Positions 9,711 through 18,135 of a stretch of DNA of 64,000 nt are shown here, in pieces. Position 1 is the stretch's first letter. Each line of letters opens with the position of its first letter. Origin of the DNA: JACVCS01 sp038328575 (lineage in GTDB: Bacteria > Planctomycetota > Phycisphaerae > Phycisphaerales > UBA1924); the NCBI GenBank assembly GCA_038328575.1, contig JBBQMD010000003.1, positions 47,809 to 111,808 on the forward strand, written 5' to 3'. The position numbers were made by a program, and so were the translations under genes. Below the pieces are notes generated by a model. It was not told the DNA's origin and ran no database searches. It worked only from the letters and a program-made list of their open reading frames with translations.

Positions 9711-9760
9711 CTCACGAATCGCAACTTACGACTCGCGACTCGTAACTCGCGACTTTCCCC
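9711..9760. repeat. Intergenic heptamer-period tract (OsmC/HTH gene)
   Basis: On the minus strand the units are AGTCGCG, AGTTACG, AGTCGCG, AGTCGTA, AGTTGCG, ATTCGTG, all in 7-base register, entered through GAAAGTCGCGAG, a 12-mer also found at the two other tracts at 27573 and 39876. Non-coding. Confidence 0.75.
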
Positions 9761-9766
9761 TGCCGC

Positions 9767-10594
9767 TTACCCGCGCCGGCCGAGCACGAAGCCGATGCCC
9801 GCGCACAGCAGGATGATCCCGGCGAAGATCGCCGCAGAGACCATGACGTTGCCAGCGAGGAAGCCGGTCAGCGCGAAGTTACTCACGCCCATCGCGGCAA
9901 CGATTACCACGCTGAGCATCGCCGCGGCGACGAGGGTCAAGCCCAGGGCCAGCCCGCCGCCGATGCCTGACCAGGTCGCGTCATAGGGCTCCGCGAGCAT
10001 CATCGCCATGGCCGGTGAGCCCGAGCCGATGCCGACATCGCTGGCGACGCCGGTATTCTCAAACAGCCCGCCGCCGGGGTTCTCGTCGGCGGAGGCATCA
10101 TCGGAGCGACCGCCGCCGCCCTGGTAGACGTCTTCAAGGAGGCCAGCGTTGAGCGAGGTGTCATCGCCGCTCTTGGTGATATCGAGCAGGCCCGAGCCGC
10201 TGGCGCCGGGATCGCCCATGGTGAGGCCGCCGACGGAGCTGGTGATCTGCGTCTGGGCGGAGGCGTCGGTATCCTCGCTGTCGTCGCCCTCGAAGATCGA
10301 GATACCGGACTTGTCCTTGGTGTTGGCCTCTGCGGCGTTGCCCGAGCCTGAGCCCGAGCCGCTGCGCGAGTCATCGACCGCCAGGGCGATCTCAGCGCCA
10401 GAGTCGGCAAGCGGGATGCTGTCCTCGCCTTCGTCGGAGCCGGCGAGCATGTTGACCTGCTCGACCTTGAACACCAGGCGATCGCGATCGCGGAACTCCT
10501 GCAGCTGCCCGCTAGAGGCCATTTCGCGGACTTTATCTGAGCTGACGCCGAGTTTGCCGGCGGCTTCTTCGAGCGTGTAGAACATCTTGGCCAT
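9767..10594 (-). CDS. HTH (MerR/excisionase-type) protein with two C-terminal membrane helices
   Basis: 275 residues; ATG at 10594 with GGAG nine bases upstream. Residues 4-52 (FYTLEEAAGKLGVSSDKVREM) form a winged-helix domain of the excisionase/MerR N-terminal type. Residues 53-205 are an acidic, Gly/Ser-rich linker with low complexity. Two hydrophobic segments follow at ~212-236 and ~246-271, and the protein ends GRRG. A DNA-binding-type domain tethered to the membrane suggests a membrane-associated regulator or a nucleoid tether; I do not know a characterised relative. Divergent from the phosphoesterase gene. Confidence 0.7.
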   Translation of the reverse strand: MAKMFYTLEEAAGKLGVSSDKVREMASSGQLQEFRDRDRLVFKVEQVNMLAGSDEGEDSIPLADSGAEIALAVDDSRSGSGSGSGNAAEANTKDKSGISIFEGDDSEDTDASAQTQITSSVGGLTMGDPGASGSGLLDITKSGDDTSLNAGLLEDVYQGGGGRSDDASADENPGGGLFENTGVASDVGIGSGSPAMAMMLAEPYDATWSGIGGGLALGLTLVAAAMLSVVIVAAMGVSNFALTGFLAGNVMVSAAIFAGIILLCAGIGFVLGRRG

Positions 10595-10724
10595 GACGAT
10601 TCACTCCGGGATTGGTCGATACGATCAGAAGCGTCCGCCGGTTGAGGTGGGCAGGCGGAATCAGGGGATTAAGCATACCGCGCCGCATTCGGACGTGAAC
10701 GCGCCGCGAGACTCGGAGTGTACT

Positions 10725-11798
10725 GTGGGCAAGCTCGCCGGGCCAGCACAACCCATTCGCGCGCCGTCCGTCCAAGGGCCGAACGAGCGCCCCCCCGTCG
10801 GGATTGACGACCTCCCCGGCGTTTGGCGTGAATCTCTGCGCGCCGTCAGCGGCGGGCTCGTGCGCTTGCGGCGCGCTGGCGAGCACACGCTCAGCCCCAC
10901 ACCGCCGCCCGCGCGGGGCTCACTACTGCCCGCACGCGCCATTGACCACTGGGCGTATCGCTCGCCGCTGGACGCGGCTCCCGTCGAGCGGATCACCATC
11001 GAACACCCCGATGTCCCGCTGGCGCTGGACGGGCTCTCGATCCTGCACGCGACAGACCTGCACCTGCGCCGTCGGGCTCGCGATGAGCAGTTTCGTGTGT
11101 TGCAGCGGGCTCTGCGTCAGACCCCGGCGGACATCGTCGCGTTTACGGGCGATTATCACGACGGGGTCGGGAACGAGGACGCCGCGGTGGAGCTGCTCGC
11201 GGAGCTCGGCGCGAGCGCGTCATCTCTCCCGCGCCTGGGCGTCTATGGCGTCTTCGGCAATCACGACACCGACCGGATGCGCGCGCTTTGCCGACGCATC
11301 GACGCGATCACCTGGCTGGAGAATCACGCCGCGCCCCCGGTGCGCAGTGGCGGTCCGGGCGCGAGCCAGACGCTGCCGCTTTGCATCGTCGGCTTGAGCT
11401 TTCCCGAGGACCCGCTGGCGGCGATGCTGGAACTTCCCGTCGCGCCCGCGCGACAGACGCCGAGGCCGCTGACGATCACGCTTGCGCACCAGCCCAGCAT
11501 GTTCGCGGCGTGCGCCGACATGGGCTCCTCGATCGTCATCGCCGGGCACACCCACGCCGGGCAAATCCGCGTCGCGCCCGGCTTCGCGATCCACACGTCC
11601 AGCGACCTGCCCGGCACCATGGCCTCGGGCGTCCTCCGCATCCGCAGCACGCTCTGCCTCATCTCGCGCGGCGTTGGCGAAGGCTTCTGGCCCGGCCTCC
11701 GCATCAACTGCCCACGCCAACTCCCGCTCTACACCCTCCGCCAAGGCCCGCTGCCTGGCGCCGAAGCGTCACGCTTGCGCTGCGTGCGGGCTTGGTGA
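10725..11798 (+). CDS. Calcineurin-like metallophosphoesterase (YkuE type)
   Basis: Probable metal-dependent phosphoesterase of 357 residues. All family motifs are present: D-L-H at ~111-113, GDYHD at ~142-146, GNHD at ~178-181, H255, and GHTHAG at ~274-279, which bind the two-metal centre. The GDYxxG and GHTHAGQ forms resemble YkuE/LpxH-like enzymes that act on lipid pyrophosphates at the membrane, but there is no signal sequence. I place the start at the GTG at 10725 (GGAG eight bases upstream); GTG at 10695 or further upstream are alternatives because the frame is open beyond the divergent gene's start. The LptF/G gene next door makes a lipid A or envelope role plausible. Confidence 0.8.
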   Translation: MGKLAGPAQPIRAPSVQGPNERPPVGIDDLPGVWRESLRAVSGGLVRLRRAGEHTLSPTPPPARGSLLPARAIDHWAYRSPLDAAPVERITIEHPDVPLALDGLSILHATDLHLRRRARDEQFRVLQRALRQTPADIVAFTGDYHDGVGNEDAAVELLAELGASASSLPRLGVYGVFGNHDTDRMRALCRRIDAITWLENHAAPPVRSGGPGASQTLPLCIVGLSFPEDPLAAMLELPVAPARQTPRPLTITLAHQPSMFAACADMGSSIVIAGHTHAGQIRVAPGFAIHTSSDLPGTMASGVLRIRSTLCLISRGVGEGFWPGLRINCPRQLPLYTLRQGPLPGAEASRLRCVRAW

Positions 11799-11842
11799 GG
11801 CAAGGCGCAAGCCTTCAGCCTCACGCTGCAAGCTGGCCCTTG
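11794..11842. repeat. Heptamer-period tract (phosphoesterase/LptF gap)
   Basis: In 7-base register from 11801: CAAGGCG, CAAGCCT, TCAGCCT, CACGCTG, CAAGCTG, GCCCTTG. It starts at the stop codon of the phosphoesterase gene and fills the 64-base gap. More diverged than the GAGTCGC tracts. Confidence 0.5.
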
Positions 11843-11862
11843 CCCTCATACGCTCACCCTAC

Positions 11863-13584
11863 ATGCGCATCGCGCGCCCGAGCATCTTGTGGAGGTTGCT
11901 CTCGCTGGAGCTGTGGCGGCTGCTGGCGCTGACCAGCGCGATCCTGGTGTGCGTGATCGCCTTTGCGACGACGATCAAGCCGTTTGCCGATGGGCGGCTC
12001 AGCGCGCTGGACGCGCTGCGATTCATGGGTTACGCGATCGTGCCGATGTTGCAGTACGCCCTGCCGTTCGCGGCGGGCTTCGCCGCGACGTTGTCGTATC
12101 ACCGTCTAGCGCAGGACAACGAACTGACGGCGGTGTACGCCGGGGGGATTAGCCACCGCTCGATGCTCCTGCCGGCGCTGGCGGGCGGGCTGTTTCTGTC
12201 TGCGGCGCTCTTGCTGCTAGCGGATCAGGCGATGCCGCGCCTGCTGCGATCGATGGACGAGCTGATCACGCGCGACTTCACGCGCATGCTCCAGAGCAGC
12301 GTGGAGCGCGGGCAAGCGCTCGTCGAGCCCAGTGGGCAACGCGTGCTCTACGCAGATCGGTTCATCCCGGGCGAGCCGGAACCCGGCACCAACGCCATCC
12401 ACAAGTTTGATCTTCTGGGCGTCGTCGTCGTGCAGCGCGAGCCCGGCGGCGGGCTGGCCTGGGAAGCGAGCGCCTCGCGCGCCACGGTCTGGGTCTATCG
12501 CGGCGGCGCGGGCGAGCCTGGCGCCGGCACCCCTGCGAACGACGCCTCCGGCACCAAGGCCGGCTCCATGACCGTGGTCATGCGGCTGCAGGATTCACTG
12601 GGCAAGAGCACCGGGCGCGCTACCGGCCAGGCTGGCGAGAGCACCATGAGCTTTCTCGTGCCCAGCATCTTTCGCGACGACCCGAAGTTTCTGACGTTCA
12701 CCGAGATGCTCCTGGCTCAGGACGATCCGCGCCGCTTGGGCGATGTCATGGCCCAGCACCGGCAGACCGCATCGGTCTTGAACGAACGCTCTGTCGCCGA
12801 TGACCTGCGGGCCGTGCTGGTGCGCGACGGGCGCACGACACTGACTGATCTGAACGGGCGCACCGTCGTCGTCAAGGCCACTGGCCTTGACGCCAACCCG
12901 TCAGAGAACGGCGCGGGGTTCGGTCTGCAATCACGCGCCTCGCCAATCGAAGTGACCACCGTTCTCGAAGACGGACGCGTGCGCGTCCAGCGCGCCCGGC
13001 GCGCGTGGATCAGCGTGCCCCCAGCGCCCGAGCTTCAGGCCAGCCTGCTGACCATCCGCATGAGCGAGGTCGCGACCGCTGGCGTCTCGCCTGATGGCGT
13101 CGGCGGCGAGCAGGCCGGCGGCGTGATCCGCGAGTATCAGATCCCCAACCTCCGCCTGCCGATCGACCGGCTCACGGGGTTGCTGGCGCAGGATTCAAAG
13201 TCGCTGATCGACGCGGCGGATGCCGAACGCGTGCGCCGCCCGGACGATGTCGAGCTCTTGCGCGCCGTCGAGACTTATCGCGCGACGGTGCGCGACGCGC
13301 AGCGCGAGATCCTCAGCAAGTTTCACGAGCGCATCGCCGCGTCGCTGGCCTGCTGCCTCATGGTCCTGCTGGGGGCGGTGATGGGCATGCGGCTAGCGTC
13401 GTCGCTCCCGCTCACGGTCTACCTCTGGAGCTTCCTCCCCGCGCTAGCCTGCGTGCTGCTGGTCAGTGGCGGGCAGCGGGCCACGGCGTCGTGGGGCGCG
13501 CCGGGTCTTCTGGTGCTCTATGGCGGGCTCGTCGCTTTGGGCTCACTCACCTACGCCCAGTACCGCGTGCTCTCGCTGCGATGA
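11863..13584 (+). CDS. LptF/LptG family LPS-export permease
   Basis: 573-residue inner-membrane permease of the YjgP/YjgQ family, which with LptB drives lipopolysaccharide across the envelope. Three N-terminal membrane helices (from ~12, with QYALPFAAGFAATLSYHRL and an N-E-L-x-A-x-x-A-G-G coupling region) are followed by a ~330-residue periplasmic beta-jellyroll region and three C-terminal helices, the expected 3+3 topology. The ATG at 11863 is chosen because the upstream part of the frame is Arg/Ser/Pro noise antisense to real coding. The insert is longer than in E. coli LptF (366 aa), giving a protein half as long again. Overlaps the next gene by ATGA. Confidence 0.85.
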   Translation: MRIARPSILWRLLSLELWRLLALTSAILVCVIAFATTIKPFADGRLSALDALRFMGYAIVPMLQYALPFAAGFAATLSYHRLAQDNELTAVYAGGISHRSMLLPALAGGLFLSAALLLLADQAMPRLLRSMDELITRDFTRMLQSSVERGQALVEPSGQRVLYADRFIPGEPEPGTNAIHKFDLLGVVVVQREPGGGLAWEASASRATVWVYRGGAGEPGAGTPANDASGTKAGSMTVVMRLQDSLGKSTGRATGQAGESTMSFLVPSIFRDDPKFLTFTEMLLAQDDPRRLGDVMAQHRQTASVLNERSVADDLRAVLVRDGRTTLTDLNGRTVVVKATGLDANPSENGAGFGLQSRASPIEVTTVLEDGRVRVQRARRAWISVPPAPELQASLLTIRMSEVATAGVSPDGVGGEQAGGVIREYQIPNLRLPIDRLTGLLAQDSKSLIDAADAERVRRPDDVELLRAVETYRATVRDAQREILSKFHERIAASLACCLMVLLGAVMGMRLASSLPLTVYLWSFLPALACVLLVSGGQRATASWGAPGLLVLYGGLVALGSLTYAQYRVLSLR

Positions 13585-15338
13585 TGCTGAGCCTGACCGC
13601 ACATCGCGACCCGGCTTCGGCCACCACCAAGCGCGTCATCGGCGAGCTGGCACCGGCGCTGATGTTGACCGGCGCGATCCTGCTGGCTCGCTTGATCTAT
13701 CTCGCGTGGCTCTGTCCATACGACCTGGTCGAGGACGAAGCGTTCTACTGGGATTGGTCGCGAAACCTCGCGTGGAGCTACAACACCAAAGGCCCCGGCA
13801 TCGCCTGGGCTCTCTGGCTGAGCACGCACCTGTTGGGCGACACAATGCTGGGCGTTCGCAGCGTCGCGATCGTGAGCGCCGCGGTCTTCTCGATCAGCGT
13901 CGCGGCCCTTGGAGCCATGCTCGCCAGAGCCGCGCGGCTCGACGATCGCTCGATCCGCATCAGCGCCCTGGTCGCCAGCGCCATCGTCGCCCTCATGCCC
14001 GGGTTCCAGGTGACCTCGATTCTCTCGACGATTGATGGGCCATATGTCGCCTGCTGGTCGGTGGCCTGCGCAGCCGGAGCGTGGGCGATGATTGAGCGCC
14101 GCCGACACGCGTGGCCCGTGCTGGGGGCGGCGCTGGCGATCGGTTTTCTCTTCAAGTATACGATCCTGCTGCTGCCGGTCGGCCTGGCGATCTTCGCGCT
14201 GCGGCAGCGAGCACGCTCGCGCCGGGCGGTGATTACGCAATGCACCGATGACAAACAGGATTCCGCGTCCGCGCCCGCCTTGACACCCACCGCCACCAAC
14301 GTCCCGGCGCACGCGCCTTGGATTGCCCTCGGGATCTTCATCTTCGCGCTCGGGCTCGCCCCGGTGCTGATCTGGAACGCGCAGCACGATTGGTCCACCA
14401 TCCGCCACTTGCTGGGCCACCTGGGCATCCACATGGATACCGGAGTCGCGGCGCCGCCGTTGATCGCGGCTGGCGCGAATGCTTCGAGCGGCGAGGTGTG
14501 GTCAGTTCGATACTTCGCTGAGTTTGCCGGTGCGCAGCTTGCGATCCTCGGACCAATTGGCGTGTTGATGGTCGTCGCGGCCGCGAGCTTCCGGCACGCA
14601 AGTTCAACCCGCCCGCTCGCGTCGCTGCTGACCTGGGCGGCCCTGCCGATCGTCGTGTTTTACTTCGCGATCGCGCTGATTCAGGAGGCCGAGGGCAACT
14701 GGGCCATCGCCGGGTACGTGTCGCTCATCCCGCTGGCCGCTGTGTATGTCACCATCCACGCGACGCGCTTGACCCACACCCAGCACGCGCGCCCCGCCCG
14801 CTGGCCCTTCGCGGCGTGGCACGCCACCATCATCTTGGGCGTCATCACCGGCTTGGGCTCGCTCAAGCTCGACTGGGTGCAATCATCGCTCGCGTTGGTC
14901 TCGCCCAGCGCCGCTCGCGCCGTCCCGCTCGGGCGCCTCACCGGCGCGCAGACCATGGCTCGCGCGATCGATGAGCGGCTTGACGAGCTTCGCACCCGCA
15001 CGGGGCTGGAGCCGTTTGTGATGGTGGAGCACTACGGGCGGGCCAGCCAGATGGCGTTCTATCTCCGGGGCCAGCCGCGGGTGGTGTGCGCGTCGAGCTT
15101 TGTGGGCGGGCGGCGGGTTCAGCAGGACTTCTGGCCGGACCACCGCCCCGATTGGCCCGCGCTGCGCGATCGCCCTGCGGTCGTTGTCGATTCGTTCAAC
15201 CGAGCCGAGCTTTGGCGCGCCTGCTTCGCGCGCGTCGAGCCCTTGGGCAAACTCCCGGGCGGCAGCCGCGGCACCCGCTTCGCATTCCTCTGCGAAGGGT
15301 TCAAAGGCCTGACGCCGCCGGCGCACGTGGGTTATTAA
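13581..15338 (+). CDS. Glycosyltransferase family 39 membrane protein (ArnT/PMT-like)
   Basis: 585-residue polytopic protein with about 10-12 membrane helices. The first extracytoplasmic loop holds the catalytic D-E of the GT39/GT83 fold (LVEDEAFYWDWSRN), used to transfer a sugar from a polyprenyl-phosphate donor. The start is the ATG at 13581, which overlaps the LptF/G stop (ATGA), so the two are translationally coupled and probably share envelope glycolipid work. The C-terminal ~150 residues form a soluble domain. Acceptor (lipid A or protein) cannot be told from sequence. Confidence 0.85.
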   Translation: MMLSLTAHRDPASATTKRVIGELAPALMLTGAILLARLIYLAWLCPYDLVEDEAFYWDWSRNLAWSYNTKGPGIAWALWLSTHLLGDTMLGVRSVAIVSAAVFSISVAALGAMLARAARLDDRSIRISALVASAIVALMPGFQVTSILSTIDGPYVACWSVACAAGAWAMIERRRHAWPVLGAALAIGFLFKYTILLLPVGLAIFALRQRARSRRAVITQCTDDKQDSASAPALTPTATNVPAHAPWIALGIFIFALGLAPVLIWNAQHDWSTIRHLLGHLGIHMDTGVAAPPLIAAGANASSGEVWSVRYFAEFAGAQLAILGPIGVLMVVAAASFRHASSTRPLASLLTWAALPIVVFYFAIALIQEAEGNWAIAGYVSLIPLAAVYVTIHATRLTHTQHARPARWPFAAWHATIILGVITGLGSLKLDWVQSSLALVSPSAARAVPLGRLTGAQTMARAIDERLDELRTRTGLEPFVMVEHYGRASQMAFYLRGQPRVVCASSFVGGRRVQQDFWPDHRPDWPALRDRPAVVVDSFNRAELWRACFARVEPLGKLPGGSRGTRFAFLCEGFKGLTPPAHVGY

Positions 15339-15348
15339 TTATAGAAGA
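15336..15348. repeat. AT-rich 13-mer, copy 1
   Basis: Thirteen bases TAATTATAGAAGA overlapping the GT39 stop codon; an identical copy lies at 29330-29342. Read on the minus strand it contains TATAAT. Confidence 0.4.
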
Positions 15349-15387
15349 CCCTAGGTTTGGCGAACGCGACATCCGTTGTGCCAAATC

Positions 15388-15453
15388 GTGTTAGCCGGAT
15401 AACCGGCATTGCGCCGCAGGCCCCTGCACAGGGGGCGGTGCAATGCGTAACAC
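15388..15453 (+). ncRNA. Candidate structured RNA, compact three-way junction
   Basis: P1 GTGTTA (15388-15393) pairs with TAACAC (15448-15453). P2 GCCGG-ATAA-CCGGC fills 15394-15407. P3 is a long arm at 15408-15444: ATTGC and GCCGC, a 3-base bulge AGG, then CCCCT, loop GCAC, and the complementary AGGGG, GCGGT, GCAAT. P2 and P3 abut with no unpaired bases and three bases (GCG) close the junction. It lies 140 bases ahead of a secreted-protein gene and 50 bases past the GT39 stop, so it could be a 5' regulatory element, a small RNA or a 3'-end structure. No known riboswitch motif recognised. Confidence 0.35.
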
Positions 15454-15590
15454 AACGAAATCACACACATTTATCGGATTTCACGACTCGCCATTGTCGA
15501 TGTTGTTACTTTAACGATTCCACGGCACGTTGACCCGGGACGTAGACCCGGGAATCACCTCGCCGAAGCTGCGGCGATGAGGGGCTCACC

Positions 15591-16652
15591 ATGAACACGG
15601 TGTCCCGTCTGGCGTCTTTGTTTTTGATCCTCAGTCTCGCGCTCGTTGCCCTGCCTGTCATCGGTGCGCGAGCCGACGATCCGCCGCTGGTGAACTACCC
15701 GGCGATCCGCGATCTCTACGAAGGCCGGCTCACTGAGTCGCAGCAGCGGGAGGTCTACCAGTGGGCCGAGGGGTACTGGAACTACGTCGAGACGGGCCAG
15801 CCCTCGGAGTTTGAGTTCAGCGAGAACCTGATGAAGTCTGCGCTGTTCAACCCGCTGCGAGCCACGCGGTTCATGCTCGAGAAACTCAACGTGCTTTCGT
15901 GGCGAGACTGTGATCAGGAGATCATTCGAGCCACCCCCGACCAGACAGAGCTGTACGCCAAGCGGGCGCTGCTGAAGGCCGCGATGACCAAGGGCAAGTT
16001 CATCACCAGTCCGCTCACCAATCAAGAGGGCACGAGCGAGCATTTCAACCTGATCTACGAGCCGTACTCGGGGGCCGACGCGTACTTTGAAAACGGCCAG
16101 CTCACGAGCGAGAAGCTGAAGCTGAAGTCGATGTTCTACCGTGACGAGATGGCACCGGAGGGTGTGAATGATCCGCTGGTGATGGCGTTCATGCAGCGCG
16201 GAGGTGAGCCAACGCCCATCATCGACACTCCATCGCTTCAAGCACTGGTACTCGAAATGTATGCGCAGCTTCCGGCCTTGGTGTCGACGTGCGACAAGAC
16301 GCCGACATGGAAGTCCTTGATCACCGGCCTTCCAAGCCTGACCGACCAGTTGGAGTTCAAGATTCAAGATTGGCTCGCCGCCCGTGGGCGCGAGCCGCGG
16401 ACACAGCGCTTCGACTACGCATTTCAGGTTTATGGCTCGCTGCCGGTGATCGCCATTCTGCTCGACGAGGGCTACGTCATCATCGATGGCCAGAAGGGCA
16501 CCGTCGAGCAGCTCGCGGCATATGAAACGCCGCAGAATATCTACAGTGCGATTCTATACGACCACGTTGAGACTTCGAGTGTACTCGATGAGATGCGTGC
16601 TTTCTCCAAGTGCGGAGCCGCGACGTATGGTGTGCTGGCTTGGACGCCCTAA
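15591..16652 (+). CDS. Exported protein of unknown function
   Basis: 353 residues from the ATG at 15591, with GAGGGG ten bases upstream. Residues 1-28 are a signal peptide cut after GARA. The mature protein is mixed alpha/beta with no repeats or membrane segments, and has few cysteines (C104, about C254 and C343). I see no catalytic signature and do not recognise the family. The upstream 250 bases hold the three-way-junction candidate and a repeated GACCCGGGA (15531-15553), so expression may be regulated. Confidence 0.75.
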   Translation: MNTVSRLASLFLILSLALVALPVIGARADDPPLVNYPAIRDLYEGRLTESQQREVYQWAEGYWNYVETGQPSEFEFSENLMKSALFNPLRATRFMLEKLNVLSWRDCDQEIIRATPDQTELYAKRALLKAAMTKGKFITSPLTNQEGTSEHFNLIYEPYSGADAYFENGQLTSEKLKLKSMFYRDEMAPEGVNDPLVMAFMQRGGEPTPIIDTPSLQALVLEMYAQLPALVSTCDKTPTWKSLITGLPSLTDQLEFKIQDWLAARGREPRTQRFDYAFQVYGSLPVIAILLDEGYVIIDGQKGTVEQLAAYETPQNIYSAILYDHVETSSVLDEMRAFSKCGAATYGVLAWTP

Positions 16653-17037
16653 ACCGTAAAACCCACCGATACCCTCACTCCTATCCCAGCGGGAACGCTC
16701 CCGGGAAGCTCGCCTGGTCAACCGACACTCGATGGATGCAGCTTTAACGCTGCAACGGGAGTTTGCACCTGCACAGCTCGGCGCCGATTTCACATCACCC
16801 CTTGCCCTTCAAATGCGCCTTCGAACCCCGGCGGGTGCTTCATTTACGAAGTGACTACCTGCAGTTGGAACTCTTGAGCCGCAGGCTGCAGCGCACCTGG
16901 AAACGCTCCCCCCGGCCCCAACGTTTGGCCCCCCGCTACCACGCCGCCGGTTGCGCCCTGGCCCGTGCCCGCCGCGAGGTGTACAACCGTTTACGGCTGG
17001 TAATGCCCGCGATCCGCCCGGAGCCGAACCGCGCCCA
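16653..17037. other. Intergenic region, no recognisable gene
   Basis: 385 bases between the exported protein gene and the 3' end of the convergent CpcT-like gene. It contains small hairpins (TGCAGC/GCTGCA near 16737-16754) and a CTGCAG-flanked stretch, but no credible coding frame, tRNA or heptamer array. Confidence 0.45.
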
Positions 17038-17817
17038 CTACCGAATCGAATCCATCTGCGGAGATCCACGTCCCGGCGTCGTGCCGGGTGAACTCCGTGC
17101 CGGCTCCGTCACCGCCGCGCCCACCGGCAGGACGGTGCCGTTTGGCTGTTTCAAAAACACATACGGCCCTAAGATCGCGCCCCAGACCTGCGTGCCGGCA
17201 GCGTCAAAGCCCCGGTCCCATGAATGGAGCATCGTCCGGGTCATGGTGACTTCGCTAGTGGCATAGGTTGCGCCGCGCAGCGTGGAGAGGCAGGAGTTGC
17301 CTTCGGTGCCGCCGTTCCACGCGCCGGTCTTCTGGTCGCGCGAGAGCGTGATTGCGCAGCCCTGACGCAACACCAGCTTCTCCGGCGACAGGTCCTTCAG
17401 CGGCTGCTCCAGCTTCCACGCCCCGGCGTAGTTCTTCACGACCTCGTCCATCGTCCCCGGCAGCTCAAACACTTCCGACTTCACCCGCCCGCCCGTGAGC
17501 GCTGACAGCCGGTACACGCGCTGGCGATACGGCTTGCTCGCAAGGTCGGCCCGCGCCTGCTCGACGTAGATCCAGGGCCCGTCGGTGCGTTGCTTCCAGA
17601 CCTCCGCCATGTGCAGGGTGATGGCGAGGTACTCCGGGTCCGCCGCGGCTTGGGCGGAGGAATCAAACGAGCCGATCAGGTTGCTTCGCACGTCGGCGAC
17701 GTTCTCCTGATCGCTGCGCACACAGCCGCCCAGCAGGCCCGAGGCCAGCGCCACAACAAGACCCAGCGACCCGATCATCCCAAGCCCGAGGGGGCGACGA
17801 CGTGTGGAGTAAGCCAT
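17038..17817 (-). CDS. CpcT/CpeT-like lipoprotein
   Basis: 259-residue lipoprotein with lipobox LLGGC at ~30-34; start is the ATG at 17817. The mature part follows the CpcT/CpeT (DUF1001) pattern closely: an opening YLAITLHMAEVW, PWIYVEQA, YRQRVYRL, EVFELPG, QGCAITLSRD, the G-T-E-G-N-S-C-L-S segment, RGATYATSEV and SWDRGFDAAGTQVWG. In cyanobacteria these proteins attach bilins to phycobiliproteins. Nothing here suggests phycobilisomes, so a different ligand or a structural role at the membrane is likely. It runs antisense to nothing real and ends 385 bases from its convergent neighbour. Confidence 0.8.
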   Translation of the reverse strand: MAYSTRRRPLGLGMIGSLGLVVALASGLLGGCVRSDQENVADVRSNLIGSFDSSAQAAADPEYLAITLHMAEVWKQRTDGPWIYVEQARADLASKPYRQRVYRLSALTGGRVKSEVFELPGTMDEVVKNYAGAWKLEQPLKDLSPEKLVLRQGCAITLSRDQKTGAWNGGTEGNSCLSTLRGATYATSEVTMTRTMLHSWDRGFDAAGTQVWGAILGPYVFLKQPNGTVLPVGAAVTEPARSSPGTTPGRGSPQMDSIR

Positions 17818-18135
17818 TGTGCCCGACGATAGCCGAGCCGCGGCGGGACGACGGCTGGTGCAACGCCGCGAGGTGATCGGCCCGAGCCTGATGGGGATGG
17901 GAGGCTTTCGAACGTCCGAGAACTCCCAGCTCGCCCAATCTGTCATCGGGCGAAACACTGAGAACCTGGGGGCTTTGCGCAGACTTCGCAGGTTTGGCAA
18001 GCACCGGCGTGAGGTCGCGTTACGCTCTGGCATGGCCGTCACCTCGCCCGCCACAGGCGACGCGTGACGACCGCAAAGGCGAAGATGGCATGGTTCCTTC
18101 CATCTGATCAGCCGATCGTTACTATGGAGCAGTCC
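17818..18135. other. Divergent intergenic region, CpcT-like / GT4 genes
   Basis: 318 bases that should hold both divergent promoters. I see no clear -10/-35 pair, inverted repeat or heptamer array. Confidence 0.4.

Noticed and set aside
9711..9760. CRISPR-like array reading of the short tandem repeats
   Set aside because: Units are 7 bases with no spacers and there are no cas genes.
15388..15453. Integron attC site reading of the folded element
   Set aside because: The end boxes do not fit RYYYAAC/GTTRRRY in the required order and no integrase or cassette array is near.
16763..17266. Open plus-strand frame of 167 codons
   Set aside because: Half of it is antisense to the well-supported CpcT-like gene, it lacks a ribosome site, and the product is Arg/Pro/Leu noise without any domain.
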